A DNA stretch of 64,000 nucleotides. Source: Gallaecimonas pentaromativorans (GTDB lineage: Bacteria > Pseudomonadota > Gammaproteobacteria > Enterobacterales > Gallaecimonadaceae). Positions 54,482 through 63,978 of this stretch are shown here, in pieces. Numbering within the stretch: the stretch's first letter is position 1; each line of letters opens with the position of its first letter. The notes under the pieces are model-generated. The model was given only the letters and a program-made list of their open reading frames with translations, had not been told where the DNA came from and did not search any database. Made by a program: the position numbers and the translations under genes. Where the stretch lies: assembly GCF_003751625.1 (NCBI RefSeq), contig NZ_RJUL01000003.1, positions 124,001-188,000 on the forward strand. Direction: 5' to 3'.

Positions 54482-54877
54482 ATGAAATTCACTCTGCCGG
54501 GCCTGTTGATGCTGGCCTTGTCTGCCGGTGCCCTGGCCAACCCGCTGAGCGTGCATGTCCTTAATACCCAAACCGGGTTACCGTCTGCGGGTGTCAACAT
54601 CGTATTGGAAAAGCAAACCGACCAAGGCTGGCAAGTACTGAGCCGCGCTACCACCAACCAACAGGGGCGAGTACCGGCCCTTTACCCAAAGGGCCAGACC
54701 ATGGCCCCCGGCACCTACAAGGTGATTTTTGAAACCGGCGACTGGTTTAAGGCTCACCATCAACCGAGTTTCTTCCCGCAGATCCCGGTTATCTTCGCCG
54801 TAGATGGCTCACTCGAGCACTACCATATTCCACTGCTACTGAGCGCCTACGGCTACAGTACCTACCGGGGTAATTAA
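54482..54877 (+). CDS. uraH: Periplasmic 5-hydroxyisourate hydrolase
   Basis: 131 residues with a signal peptide (MKFTLPGLLMLALSAGALA). Transthyretin-like fold: LSVHVLNTQTGLPSAGVNIV, TYKVIFETGDWFKAH, FFPQIPVIF, and the end HYHIPLLLSAYGYSTYRGN, matching the YRGS-type tail. It hydrolyses 5-hydroxyisourate from urate oxidation. The exported form occurs in several gammaproteobacteria. No other urate gene is nearby. Confidence 0.92.
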   Translation: MKFTLPGLLMLALSAGALANPLSVHVLNTQTGLPSAGVNIVLEKQTDQGWQVLSRATTNQQGRVPALYPKGQTMAPGTYKVIFETGDWFKAHHQPSFFPQIPVIFAVDGSLEHYHIPLLLSAYGYSTYRGN

Positions 54878-54935
54878 GCCCCAAAATGCGGCCCTTACTG
54901 CCAAAGCACTCGGGGCCGCATTTATCGCCAAGTTG

Positions 54936-55694
54936 TTAATGGCCTTTTCTTGCCGCTCGCTGGGGTAGCGCGGCGATAAGCAGCAACACCGCCGCCGCTA
55001 GGCAGGCACTGGCGCTAAAACGGCTCAGCTCCAGGCCGCCCTGAGCCAGGGGTTTATCAAGAAAATCCCCCACCACGGCGCCAAGGGGCCGGGTCAGCAC
55101 AAAGGCCAGCCAAAAGAGCCCGGTGCGAGACAGCGCCGTGCCGTAATAAAGCGTGGCCAAGAGCAGTAAAGCGCCGCCAAATATCGCCGCCCCGCCCATA
55201 TACCCCAGGCCTTGGGTGTCGGCTGTCCAATCCCCCAATGCGGTGCCGAGGGTTTGGGAAAAGGTGATGGTCAGCCAGTAAAAACCCTCGGCCCCCGGGC
55301 TTTGTACTGAACCCACATCAATGCGCCCCAAGAGGCGCTGCCAGCAAAAGAGGGTCAGCAGCAGCAAGCTCAGCAGCAGCGCCGAGCCGCCGCTGTAACC
55401 TATGCCCAAAGAGCGGGTGGCAAAATCGGCAAGGGTGGTGCCAAGGGTGGTAGAGGCAATGATGGTGGCCCAATACAAAAAGGGCCGAAACCCCGCCGCC
55501 TTGATTTGCAGCGCCACCAGCGCCACAAAAACGGTGATAAAAATGCCGGTGCTGGCCAAATACCCCAGCCCCAGCGACATAGACACCGCATCGCCCCCGG
55601 TTTCGCCAAGGGTGGTCACCAGCACTTTAATCAGCCAAAAGCCCAAGGTGATGGCCGGTACCTTGGCCAGGGTTTCTTTACCGGAAACAGTCAT
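54936..55694 (-). CDS. COG4705-type membrane protein with internal repeats
   Basis: 252 residues, about eight to nine hydrophobic segments. Three repeats of a short motif are seen: TTLGETGGDAVSMSLGLGYL, TTLGTTLADFATRSLGIGYS, and QTLGTALGDWTADTQGLGYM, with a fourth shorter copy (RPLGAVVGDFLDKPLAQGGL). Each carries an Asp in a membrane setting. The family is uncharacterised; repeats with buried Asp suggest a transporter. A perfect 20-base palindrome lies 17 bases upstream of its start. Confidence 0.82.
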   Translation of the reverse strand: MTVSGKETLAKVPAITLGFWLIKVLVTTLGETGGDAVSMSLGLGYLASTGIFITVFVALVALQIKAAGFRPFLYWATIIASTTLGTTLADFATRSLGIGYSGGSALLLSLLLLTLFCWQRLLGRIDVGSVQSPGAEGFYWLTITFSQTLGTALGDWTADTQGLGYMGGAAIFGGALLLLATLYYGTALSRTGLFWLAFVLTRPLGAVVGDFLDKPLAQGGLELSRFSASACLAAAVLLLIAALPQRAARKGH

Positions 55695-55710
55695 AGTGGC
55701 TCCTCCTTAG

Positions 55711-55730
55711 TGGTTACAAGGTTGTAACCA
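55711..55730. promoter_or_regulatory. Palindromic operator upstream of the COG4705 gene
   Basis: TGGTTACAA-GG-TTGTAACCA, nine-base arms with no mismatch. It ends just before the ribosome-binding site (GGAGGA on the minus strand) of the gene starting at 55694, so a bound protein would block its transcription. TetR-type repressors use similar sites. Confidence 0.6.
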
Positions 55731-55813
55731 AAGAAGCTGAAGGGGGGATTACGTTATTCGCCAAGGCTAGGGCTTGCCGTAAGATATGAAAAATCAAAGC
55801 AATAACAGCAGCG

Positions 55814-56242
55814 ATGATTCGGATGAAGCCAAGATACAGCGGGTTCGCATTAGCCCTCTTCTGCCTTGGTGTGTTTGGCCAGGCAGAGGCGACAACGGAG
55901 TCTTATAAACCGCTGTCATTCTATGAGTTGCCCCGTTTCCTGGACTCGCCAGCCAAGGCAGAAAAGATCAGGCTCTATGGCTGGCTGGGCACCTACGGCA
56001 ATAAAGGCGAAAGAAGGGTTTATCTGTTCCCCAGCAAGGAGAGCATGAGATACTACCAAGTCTTGGACACCCTCTGCATTGAAGTATCCGAAAGCCAATT
56101 TCAAGACCTTAAAGCCGAATACAACGGCGAATTTGTCTCGGTGACTGGCGCCGTCGCCAAACCGCAGTCAGAAGCGCAATGCAGCGGCATTGCAGTAATG
56201 GCTAAGGCAGATTACTTCTGGCAGCCGCCATCAAGAAAGTGA
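55814..56242 (+). CDS. Hypothetical exported protein
   Basis: 142 residues with a signal peptide (ending FGQAEA). The mature part (KPLSFYELPRFLDSPAKAEK, IRLYGWLGTYGNKGERRVYL, EFVSVTGAVAKP) looks like a small OB-like beta barrel with two Cys (C97 and C126 by rough count). No family recognised. The ATG at 55823 is an alternative start. Confidence 0.6.
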   Translation: MIRMKPRYSGFALALFCLGVFGQAEATTESYKPLSFYELPRFLDSPAKAEKIRLYGWLGTYGNKGERRVYLFPSKESMRYYQVLDTLCIEVSESQFQDLKAEYNGEFVSVTGAVAKPQSEAQCSGIAVMAKADYFWQPPSRK

Positions 56243-56438
56243 TGCCACATATCAGCGCAGTTTTGGCAGCAATGACGTACGGGCTTAACGCGATACGATC
56301 AACGGCTGATAACTCATGCTGACACTGCTGCTTTCTTTGGTGAAAACACAGCTGCCGTGGTCAGCAGTTGGCCAGCAACCGCCGTTCATCCATGCGTGTT
56401 GCACTTATTGTCCGAGTTCCCGGTTCACCAAAACCACA

Positions 56439-56498
56439 TTGAGCAATATCACGCTCAAAAAAAGCTACCCACACCAAAAATGAGCACCATGTTGCTCA
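56439..56498. repeat. Two related palindromes 41 bases apart
   Basis: TTGAGC-N8-GCTCAA (56439-56458) and TGAGCA-N6-TGCTCA (56481-56498) share TGAGCA and GCTCAAAA. Their centres are 41 bases apart, about four helical turns. They lie in the 816-base stretch 56243-57058, which holds no believable gene. Confidence 0.5.
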
Positions 56499-56543
56499 AA
56501 ATATCGCAACGGCATTTAAGCAGTTGATTTTGTTAATAACAAA

Positions 56544-56943
56544 AAGTGGGTGTCCCACAGAGCACTCCTGCACCCGCTGGCGCGATCTCCCCGGAGATGG
56601 GAATACCCTGCGAGCGCATGCCTATTTGTTTGCAGGGGGGCGCCCCTGCATGCGCCCTACTTTTGAGGTCAAAAGTAGGCAAAAACCTCGCCCATGTTTC
56701 GCTTCATCTTCACCTCTGGTCGTTCCCGGTGCACCGGTTCATACGCGCTCCCGGCACATATTCACCTGCCTCTACATCCCTCTCTCGGCTGCCCCTTCAC
56801 TCCCGGCGGCTCAGCGCTTCACTTAACGGGCGAAAGAGCATCCACTAGCCAGCGTGTTTGTTCTCGAGCAAACAGCAGATCCGCTCATAAGCGGTCTAAG
56901 CACCTGATATCCTTGCAAACTATAAGTGGGTATCCCATGGAGC
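56544..56943 (+). repeat. Left copy of a structured non-coding repeat
   Basis: Bounded by imperfect 20-base direct repeats (56544-56563 and 56924-56943, 17 of 20 matching, starting AAGTGGGT). Inside are hairpins at 56585-56598 (ATCTCC, CC, GGAGAT), 56631-56650 (TGCAGGGG/CCCCTGCA) and 56656-56679 (CCTACTTTTGA/TCAAAAGTAGG), then a core at 56690-56831 that is repeated in inverted orientation at 59625-59778. Short frames over it are not genes. Confidence 0.75.
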
Positions 56944-57058
56944 TTCTGTGTTCATTGACATCAAAGTCAAAAAGGGTAAGTTAGCCACATGATATAAGAC
57001 ATGCTTCATCTAAAGATTTATCAGGATTAATTTTCCAGCATTACATTAAGGGAATAAG

Positions 57059-59500
57059 ATGATAGAAGAATTAATAAAAGTATCTAAACAGCTATCGCTA
57101 GCGGACGTTAATGAAGCCACGACACGCCTCAAAGTTATAGATAAGATTTTATTTGATATTCTCGAATGGACTCACGAAGATGTAACTGTAGAAGAACGGG
57201 TATCTGAAGACAAAAATACAACATTCGCAGATTATGTAATTAGAACTGCTAACGCAGCCCTAATTATAGAAGCAAAAAAAATAGGTTTGCCATTTAGAAC
57301 GATAGAAAAGGGAAGGCGATTAAAACTTAGTAAAAGTAATCTTGAGGGAGCTTTTGGTGATGCAATAATTCAAGCAAGAGATTATTGCAGGAAGTTAAGC
57401 ATACAATTTGCTGTCGTTACAAATGGTGAGCAGTGGATTATTTTCCCAGCAAATAGAATAGATCAAGTTGCATTCCATCAGTCTTCAGCCATTGTATTTA
57501 ATAGCCTACAATCAGCTCTAGTGGATGATTATGCTGATTTCCATGGTCTTTTATCAAGAAAATCTGTCATCAACTCAAGTCTAGAAAATAGACTACTAGG
57601 TTATACAGAGGATCAAGTAGAAGAAAGAAGACTTAAAAACTTTTTCAAGACGGCTGGATACCAAACAACAGATAACCCGATGTATCCATTAATAGATGAA
57701 GCGATTACAACAGCTTTTTCGGATACTATAACAGAAATGGATGCGAGTTTATTTGAAAAATGCTACGTAAATAGTTCGGATAGGATGAAGTTTGACAGAA
57801 AAATAAACATGCATATATCAAAAAGCCAGAGCATGTTTAATAAATCTCCAATCAGACCATTAAACAGAAGTTCTAATAGCTCCTTTAAAGAAATACTTTC
57901 CAACGCACACAAAAAAGCAAAGCCTCTAGCTATCGTGATCCTTGGAAGTGTAGGTTCAGGGAAAACGACATTCCAGCATTACACGAGAAATGTATCTTCG
58001 GCTGCCATTTTTGAAAAAGAAATAAACGGCTATTATCCTCAATGGTTTCAGATTGATTTCCTTGGTTACACGGAAGATCAAACTCCAATAGATTACGTGT
58101 ATGAAACCTTGATGAACTATATAATTCAAGACGAAGTACTATCTGATTACGAAAAATGCATTAAGCATGCTTATGAGAGCGAGATAAAAGCTATAAAAAA
58201 GGGGCCCTCTTTTCTTTTAAGTAAAAATCAAGATGAGATAGATAAGAAAATATCTGAAAAGCTCCAACGTGACTATGATGATAAAAAGCCTTATATCAAT
58301 AAAATACTTTCATTTCTGTCAAGTAAAACTCCACTATATCTTGCAGTTGATAATGTTGATCAACTTGATGAATCAATACAGTCAAAAGTATTCAAAGAAA
58401 CACTAGCCTTTTCTCAAAAAGTTAAATTAAACCTTATAATATCACTTCGAAACTCAACATATGTTGAGCACAGAAACTCTCCAACATTTAATGCGTTCGA
58501 TTTTGATCCCATACTCATTGAGCCTCCAAAAGTAGAGTCTGTCTTGTCAAAACGATTTTTCTTAGCTAGGGGTATAATTGGTGGTTCATCTGGTGATTTT
58601 ATTTCTGAGAATGGTTTCACCGTCCATGTCAAAAACCTATCGACTATAATCGAATTAGTCCAAAGCTCCGTTTTAGGAACAGAGGTGGGTAAGCTTTTAG
58701 AAATCCTTGCCGGGGGAGATATCCGCAATGCATTAAGGATGACGAGGCACTTTCTTGAACATGGATATAGTAGCCCTGGAAAAGCAATAAATACCTATAA
58801 CTCTAAAGGTTACTATACACTTCCTCGACATGAAGCCCTTCGAGCTATCCTTGTCGGAAATAACGCTGTCTACTCTGAAGAATCATCCCTTATTGGCAAT
58901 CCTTTTGATTCCAGACTGGGCAGAACCAATCTCCAAATGACTAGGTTATTTATTCTTAGTGCTCTAGTACAGTATAGTACAGACTCATCTTTTCAATATC
59001 TAGATGGCATTGAAATAAGGAAAAACATGAGAGACATTGGAATCTCCGATGAATACACTCTGAAATCCTTAGATGATCTATGCAAGTTACGATTTATACA
59101 TACAGCTACACATGAAAAAGCAAATTTCAGCTCGAACTTTTATCCAAGTAGATTAGGTGGTCATATAGTAAGAGATTTAATCTCCAACTTCACATTTGTT
59201 GAAAATACAATGATGGATACATTCATATCGGATGAAAAAACCTGGATAAAACTATCTGAGCTAGGAAAAGATATAGGTAACGCCTCTGGTAATGTAGTAA
59301 AAAGACTAGAATACAGAATTAATAAGGTCGGCATATTTTTCGACTATATGAACGACCTTTACAATCAGATACTCATGGAAGGAAAAAAAAGGAATTTACC
59401 TAAAGAGTGGAAGACAAATCCATTTGATGATGCCAAGAGGCAACTTCATGGAAACATGAAGAAAGCTATGGAATCAGCGGTTAGAAACTATGGGACTTAA
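57059..59500 (+). CDS. HsdR_N-type nuclease fused to P-loop ATPase, candidate defence protein
   Basis: 813 residues. Residues 1-180 form a PD-(D/E)xK nuclease like the N-terminal domain of type I restriction HsdR: Asp58 (TFADYVI), Glu71-x-Lys73 (LIIEAKK) and the QxxxY motif at 105-109 (IQARDYC). After a linker, an ATPase domain has Walker A GSVGSGKT (296-303), Walker B LYLAVDNVDQLD (426-437), and a sensor-like LIISLRN. The last 200 residues look like winged-helix and helical modules (SALVQYSTDSSFQYLDGIEI). AAGGGAAT precedes the ATG. Codon use (AAA, ATA, AGA, TTT) is far more AT-rich than all neighbours, indicating transfer. No methylase or helicase accompanies it. The exact family is not recognised. 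Confidence 0.8.
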   Translation: MIEELIKVSKQLSLADVNEATTRLKVIDKILFDILEWTHEDVTVEERVSEDKNTTFADYVIRTANAALIIEAKKIGLPFRTIEKGRRLKLSKSNLEGAFGDAIIQARDYCRKLSIQFAVVTNGEQWIIFPANRIDQVAFHQSSAIVFNSLQSALVDDYADFHGLLSRKSVINSSLENRLLGYTEDQVEERRLKNFFKTAGYQTTDNPMYPLIDEAITTAFSDTITEMDASLFEKCYVNSSDRMKFDRKINMHISKSQSMFNKSPIRPLNRSSNSSFKEILSNAHKKAKPLAIVILGSVGSGKTTFQHYTRNVSSAAIFEKEINGYYPQWFQIDFLGYTEDQTPIDYVYETLMNYIIQDEVLSDYEKCIKHAYESEIKAIKKGPSFLLSKNQDEIDKKISEKLQRDYDDKKPYINKILSFLSSKTPLYLAVDNVDQLDESIQSKVFKETLAFSQKVKLNLIISLRNSTYVEHRNSPTFNAFDFDPILIEPPKVESVLSKRFFLARGIIGGSSGDFISENGFTVHVKNLSTIIELVQSSVLGTEVGKLLEILAGGDIRNALRMTRHFLEHGYSSPGKAINTYNSKGYYTLPRHEALRAILVGNNAVYSEESSLIGNPFDSRLGRTNLQMTRLFILSALVQYSTDSSFQYLDGIEIRKNMRDIGISDEYTLKSLDDLCKLRFIHTATHEKANFSSNFYPSRLGGHIVRDLISNFTFVENTMMDTFISDEKTWIKLSELGKDIGNASGNVVKRLEYRINKVGIFFDYMNDLYNQILMEGKKRNLPKEWKTNPFDDAKRQLHGNMKKAMESAVRNYGT

Positions 59501-59624
59501 AGCTAAAAATCATTCCTTGTTAGAGTACTCAACAGCGACGCTGACTTAAGGCATTGTTTTTCAATCAAGGAACGAAGGTACAAACCCGTCGATTGTTCTG
59601 GAGCTTTCGGGGTTAGGCCACGGA

Positions 59625-59904
59625 GCCCGTTAAGTGAAGCGCTGAGCTGACGGGAGTGGAAGGACAGCCGAGACAGGATGGCAGGGGGCCGCCCAGGTGC
59701 AGGTGAGTACGTGCCGGGAGCGCGTATGAACCGGTGGCCTGGGAACGACCAGAAGCGAAGATCAAGCGGAACATGGGCGGTGCCTTTGGGCACTTTGTGC
59801 GAAAACAAAGTGCCTCGCCTGCCGGTGCGACAAATCTGTCAGGAGCAGATTTGAACATCGGAGCCTGCGACGATGGCCCGTAAGGGCGAGGGCCTGGACG
59901 GCCC
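59625..59904 (-). repeat. Right, inverted copy of the structured repeat
   Basis: The core 59625-59778, read on the minus strand, matches 56690-56831: GCCCATGTT, CTTC, TCTGGTCGTTCCC, ACCGGTTCATACGCGCTCCC and CAGCGCTTCACTTAACGGGC are shared. Beyond the core come hairpins at 59789-59814 (GGCACTTTGT/ACAAAGTGCC), 59831-59853 (CAAATCTG/CAGATTTG) and 59890-59904 (GGGCC/GGCCC), in the same order as the left copy but with different sequence. The rest of 59501-60036 holds no gene. Confidence 0.75.
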
Positions 59905-59983
59905 GAGTATTACCGGCGATAAAGGAATCATCCATTTGAAAGCGGCCTCGAAAAGAACAGCTGCCCTCCCCCACTCCCCCAAT

Positions 59984-60011
59984 AAAAAACCCCGCTTTCG
60001 CGGGGTTTTTT
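59984..60011. terminator. Bidirectional rho-independent terminator at the purL end
   Basis: AAAAAACCCCGC, TTTC, GCGGGGTTTTTT, 26 bases beyond the purL stop on the minus strand; it also closes the accessory island on the plus strand. Confidence 0.93.
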
Positions 60012-60036
60012 ATTGCTCAAAAGCCAAGCCGCAGGC

Positions 60037-63000
60037 TTAACCAATCGCCTTCCTAGCATTCTGGAACATCCGCATCCAAGGACCATTCTCGCCCCACTCC
60101 TCGGGGTGCCAGGAATGGGCGATGGTGCGGTGTACCCGCTCGGGGTGCGGCATCATGATGGTGACGCGGCCGTCTGTGGTGGTGAGCGCGGCAATACCTT
60201 CCGGCGAACCGTTGGGGTTCAGGGGGTACTGGGCGGTGACCTGGCCATGGTTGTCCACGTAGCGGGCAGCTACCTTGCCGGAACCATTGAGGGCAGCGAA
60301 GTGAGCGTCATCTACGAACTCGGCGCGGCCTTCACCGTGGGATACGGCGATGGGCAGGCGGGCCCCTTCCATGTCGGTAAACAGCAGTGACGGGGTCTTC
60401 TCCAGCAGCAAGGTGGCCACCCGGGCTTCGAAGCGCTCGGAGCGGTTGGTCACAAAGCGGGACCAGTGCTCGGCACCGGGGATGATGTCTTTGAGGTTGG
60501 ACATCATCTGGCAGCCGTTACAGACCCCAAGGGCCAGAGTGTCGCCACGGGCAAAGAAGGCCTCAAAGGCGGCGCGGGCACGCTCGTTAAAGAGGATAGA
60601 CTTGGCCCAGCCTTCGCCGGCGCCCAGCACGTCGCCGTAGCTAAAGCCGCCACAAGCCGCCAGGCCCTGCATCTTGGTGAGATCTTCACGGCCAGACAGG
60701 ATGTCGGACATGTGCACGTCGATGGCGCGAAAACCCGCGCGGGTAAAGGCGGCGGCCATTTCCTGCTGGGAGTTGACCCCCTGCTCACGCAAGATGGCGA
60801 TGGTGGGGCGCACGCCTTTGATGATGTAAGGGGCGGCCACATCTTCTTTGATGTCGAAGGTGAGCACCGGGCTGATGCCAGGGTCGCTGTCGTCGGTCTT
60901 GAGCGCAAACTCTTCGTCGGCGCAGACCGGGTTGTCGCGGCGCTTTTGCATCTGGTGGGTGGTTTCGGCCCAGATACCGCGAAGCACGCCGCGCTTGGCC
61001 GCCAGCACTTCGCTGCCGTCTTTGCTAAAGCGCACCGTGTCGTCGCCATTGAGGGTACCGATGTCGTGTACCAGGTGCTTGATACCGTGGCCGGCCAGCA
61101 CCTTGTTGATAGCGTCGAGGTCTTCTTCGCGCACCTGGATAACGGCGCCCAGCTCTTCGTTATACAGGGCGCTCATGGCGTCGCCGCCCAGGGCGCTGAT
61201 ATCGGCGTCGATACCCACGTGGCCGGCAAAGGCCATCTCAGCCAGGGTCACGAACAGGCCGCCGTCGGAGCGGTCGTGGTAGGCCAGCAGCTTGCCGTCC
61301 AGCAGCAGCTCTTGCACGGCGTGGAAGAAGCCTTTAAAGGCGGCTACGTCGTCCAAATCTGGGGTCTCAACCCCGAGCTGACGGGTCACCTGGGCCAGGC
61401 AGCTGCCGCCCAGGCGCTGTTTGCCGGCGCCAAGGTCAATCAGCAGCAGGCGGGTAGCGCCTTTGTCGGTTTTGAGCTGCGGGGTGGCGGTTTTGCGCAC
61501 GTCTTCAACACGGCCAAAGGCGGTGATGATAAGGCTAAGGGGCGCGGTAACGGCTTTGTCGTCCCACTGGGTCTTCATGGACATGGAGTCCTTGCCCACC
61601 GGGATGGTGATGCCAAGGGCCGGGGCCAGCTCTTCGCCCACCGCTTTCACCGCTTCATAAAGGCCGGCGTCTTCGCCGGGGTGGCCGGCAGCGGCCATCC
61701 AGTTGGCAGAGAGCTTGATGCGTTTCAAATCACCAATGGCGCTAGCAGCGATGTTGGTGATGGATTCAGCCACCGCCAAGCGGGCAGAGGCGGCGTGGTT
61801 GAGCAGCGCCACCGGGGTGCGCTCGCCCATGGCCATGGCTTCGCCGTAGTAGGTGTCAAAGCTGGCGGCGGTAACGGCCACGTCTGCCACCGGAATTTGC
61901 CAGGGGCCAACCATCTGGTCGCGGGCGGTAAGGCCGCCCACGGAGCGGTCGCCGATGGTAATAAGGAAGGTCTTCTCGGCGATGGTGGGCAGGCGCAGCA
62001 GGCGCTCGGCCGCCTCTTGCACGCTGATGTCGAACTTGAGTTCGTTACCTTCGGCGCTGCGGCTTTGTACATCGCGGTGCATCTTGGGCGGCTTGCCCAA
62101 AAGCACGGAGAGCGGCAGGTCGATGGGGTTGTCGCCAAAGTGCTTGTCGCTGAGCTTAAGGGTTTTCTCTTCGGTGGCTTCGCCCACCACAGAGTAAGGG
62201 GCGCGCTCGCGCTCACAAATGGCGTCAAACAGGGCCAGTTTGTCGGCCGGCACCGCCAGCACGTAGCGCTCTTGGGATTCGTTACACCAAATCTCCAGCG
62301 GGCTCATGCCCGGCTCGTCGTTGGGCACATTGCGCAGCTCAAAGCTGCCGCCACGCTCGCCGTCGTTGACCAGCTCGGGGAAGGCGTTAGAGAGGCCACC
62401 AGCGCCCACGTCGTGGATAAAGCAGATGGGGTTGGCGTTGCCGAGCTGCCAGCAGCGGTCAATCACCTCTTGGCAGCGGCGCTCGATTTCGGCGTTATCG
62501 CGCTGCACTGAGGCAAAGTCTAAGTCTTCGTCAGACTGGCCGGAGGCCATGGAGGATGCCGCGCCGCCACCCAGGCCGATGTTCATGGCCGGGCCGCCCA
62601 GCACGATAAGCTTGGCGCCAACCGGGATCTCGCCCTTTTGCACGTGCTCTTCGCGGATGTTGCCAAGGCCACCGGCGATCATGATGGGTTTGTGGTAGCC
62701 GCGCACTTCCCGGCCGTTGAAGGAGTTCACTTCTTCTTCATAGGTACGGAAGTAACCCAAGAGCGCCGGGCGGCCAAATTCGTTATTAAAGGCGGCGCCG
62801 CCCAGGGGGCCGTCAGTCATGATCTCAAGAGCGGTGACAATGCGTGACGGCTTGCCAAAATCCTGCTCCCAGGGCTGCTCCGCGCCTGGAATACGCAGGT
62901 TGGACACGGTAAAGCCAGACAGACCCGCCTTGGGCCGCGCGCCAACGCCGGTGGCGCCTTCGTCACGAATTTCCCCGCCGGAGCCGGTGGCGGCGCCCGG

Positions 63001-63915
63001 GAAGGGGGAAATGGCGGTGGGGTGGTTGTGGGTTTCCACCTTCATCAGGATGTGGATAGGCTCCACATGGTATGAAAACTCGCGGCTGTCGCTGTCGGGG
63101 AAGAAGCGGCCGGCGGTGGAGCCGGTCATGACCGCGGCGTTGTCCTTGTAGGCGGAGAGCACGTAGTCCGGGGTTTGTTCGAAGGTGTTTTTAATCATCT
63201 TGAACAAGGACTTGGGCTGCGTCTGGCCGTCGATGGTCCAATCGGCATTGAAAATCTTGTGGCGACAGTGCTCGGAGTTGGCCTGGGCGAACATATAGAG
63301 TTCGATGTCGTTGGGGTTACGGCCCAGGGCTTTGAAGTTCTCGACCAGGTAGTCGATTTCGTCGTCGGCAAGGGCCAGGCCCATGCGCTGGTTGGCCGAT
63401 TCCAGGGCGGCTTTGCCTTCACCCAGAATATCGACGCTGGCATAACGGCCAGGCTCGGCCTTTTTAAAGAGCAGCTCAGCGTCGGCTTCGCTTTCAAGCA
63501 CCGCTTCTACCATGCGGTCGTGCACCAGGGCTTTGAAGAGCTTGGCGTCAGCCTCTGACAGGGCCACGTCCAACTGGTAACGAATACCGCGCTCCAGGCG
63601 TTTGACCTTACCCAAGTCGCAGTTATGGGCGATGTCGGTGGCTTTGGAAGACCAGGGCGAGATGGTACCCAGGCGGGGCACCACGATAAATTCCTGCCCT
63701 GCCAGTTCGGCAGCGGCCAAGCGGGGGCCGTAGGTCAGCAGTTTTTCCAGGCGGACCTGTTCATCGCTGGTCAGCGCCTCGGACAGTTCGGCAAAGTGCA
63801 CGAAGCTGGTGGAAATCTGGGTTACCGGAAGCTGTGCGGCCTGGCATGAAGCCAGCAGTTTTTCCAGTCGAAACTCGGACAGGGCGGGAGCGCCTCGCAG
63901 GACTTGAATCGGCAT
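60037..63915 (-). CDS. purL: Phosphoribosylformylglycinamidine synthase PurL
   Basis: 1292 residues (E. coli 1295), the large single-chain form. N-terminal PurS-like region, then two AIRS-like synthase halves ([60 protein letters not shown]) and a C-terminal glutamine amidotransferase with nucleophile in [11 protein letters not shown] and His/Glu in [10 protein letters not shown]. It turns FGAR into FGAM using Gln and ATP in purine synthesis. A PurR-like site lies upstream. Confidence 0.97.
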   Translation of the reverse strand: MPIQVLRGAPALSEFRLEKLLASCQAAQLPVTQISTSFVHFAELSEALTSDEQVRLEKLLTYGPRLAAAELAGQEFIVVPRLGTISPWSSKATDIAHNCDLGKVKRLERGIRYQLDVALSEADAKLFKALVHDRMVEAVLESEADAELLFKKAEPGRYASVDILGEGKAALESANQRMGLALADDEIDYLVENFKALGRNPNDIELYMFAQANSEHCRHKIFNADWTIDGQTQPKSLFKMIKNTFEQTPDYVLSAYKDNAAVMTGSTAGRFFPDSDSREFSYHVEPIHILMKVETHNHPTAISPFPGAATGSGGEIRDEGATGVGARPKAGLSGFTVSNLRIPGAEQPWEQDFGKPSRIVTALEIMTDGPLGGAAFNNEFGRPALLGYFRTYEEEVNSFNGREVRGYHKPIMIAGGLGNIREEHVQKGEIPVGAKLIVLGGPAMNIGLGGGAASSMASGQSDEDLDFASVQRDNAEIERRCQEVIDRCWQLGNANPICFIHDVGAGGLSNAFPELVNDGERGGSFELRNVPNDEPGMSPLEIWCNESQERYVLAVPADKLALFDAICERERAPYSVVGEATEEKTLKLSDKHFGDNPIDLPLSVLLGKPPKMHRDVQSRSAEGNELKFDISVQEAAERLLRLPTIAEKTFLITIGDRSVGGLTARDQMVGPWQIPVADVAVTAASFDTYYGEAMAMGERTPVALLNHAASARLAVAESITNIAASAIGDLKRIKLSANWMAAAGHPGEDAGLYEAVKAVGEELAPALGITIPVGKDSMSMKTQWDDKAVTAPLSLIITAFGRVEDVRKTATPQLKTDKGATRLLLIDLGAGKQRLGGSCLAQVTRQLGVETPDLDDVAAFKGFFHAVQELLLDGKLLAYHDRSDGGLFVTLAEMAFAGHVGIDADISALGGDAMSALYNEELGAVIQVREEDLDAINKVLAGHGIKHLVHDIGTLNGDDTVRFSKDGSEVLAAKRGVLRGIWAETTHQMQKRRDNPVCADEEFALKTDDSDPGISPVLTFDIKEDVAAPYIIKGVRPTIAILREQGVNSQQEMAAAFTRAGFRAIDVHMSDILSGREDLTKMQGLAACGGFSYGDVLGAGEGWAKSILFNERARAAFEAFFARGDTLALGVCNGCQMMSNLKDIIPGAEHWSRFVTNRSERFEARVATLLLEKTPSLLFTDMEGARLPIAVSHGEGRAEFVDDAHFAALNGSGKVAARYVDNHGQVTAQYPLNPNGSPEGIAALTTTDGRVTIMMPHPERVHRTIAHSWHPEEWGENGPWMRMFQNARKAIG

Positions 63916-63964
63916 TGGTCACCTGGGCAGACTGAGGGAGTTCTCGGGCGCCGCATTATAGAGG

Positions 63965-63978
63965 AAAAACGTTTGCTT
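63965..63978 (-). promoter_or_regulatory. PurR-box-like operator of purL
   Basis: On the minus strand AAGCAAACGTTTTT matches the core GCAAACGTTTT of the PurR consensus. It is about 50 bases upstream of the purL ATG, a position suited to repression by PurR with hypoxanthine or guanine. Confidence 0.6.

Noticed and set aside
56546..56984. Small plus-strand frames over the left repeat
   Set aside because: They coincide with the repeated structured element, and similar frames appear in the inverted copy at 59503-59858. The hairpins, not the reading frames, are conserved.
57059..59500. Reading the 813-residue protein as a type I restriction HsdR subunit
   Set aside because: Only the N-terminal nuclease resembles HsdR. 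The rest lacks SF2 helicase motifs, the chain is shorter than usual, and hsdM and hsdS are absent.
60466..62511. A 681-codon plus-strand frame opposite purL
   Set aside because: It is an antisense shadow; purL is complete and conserved.
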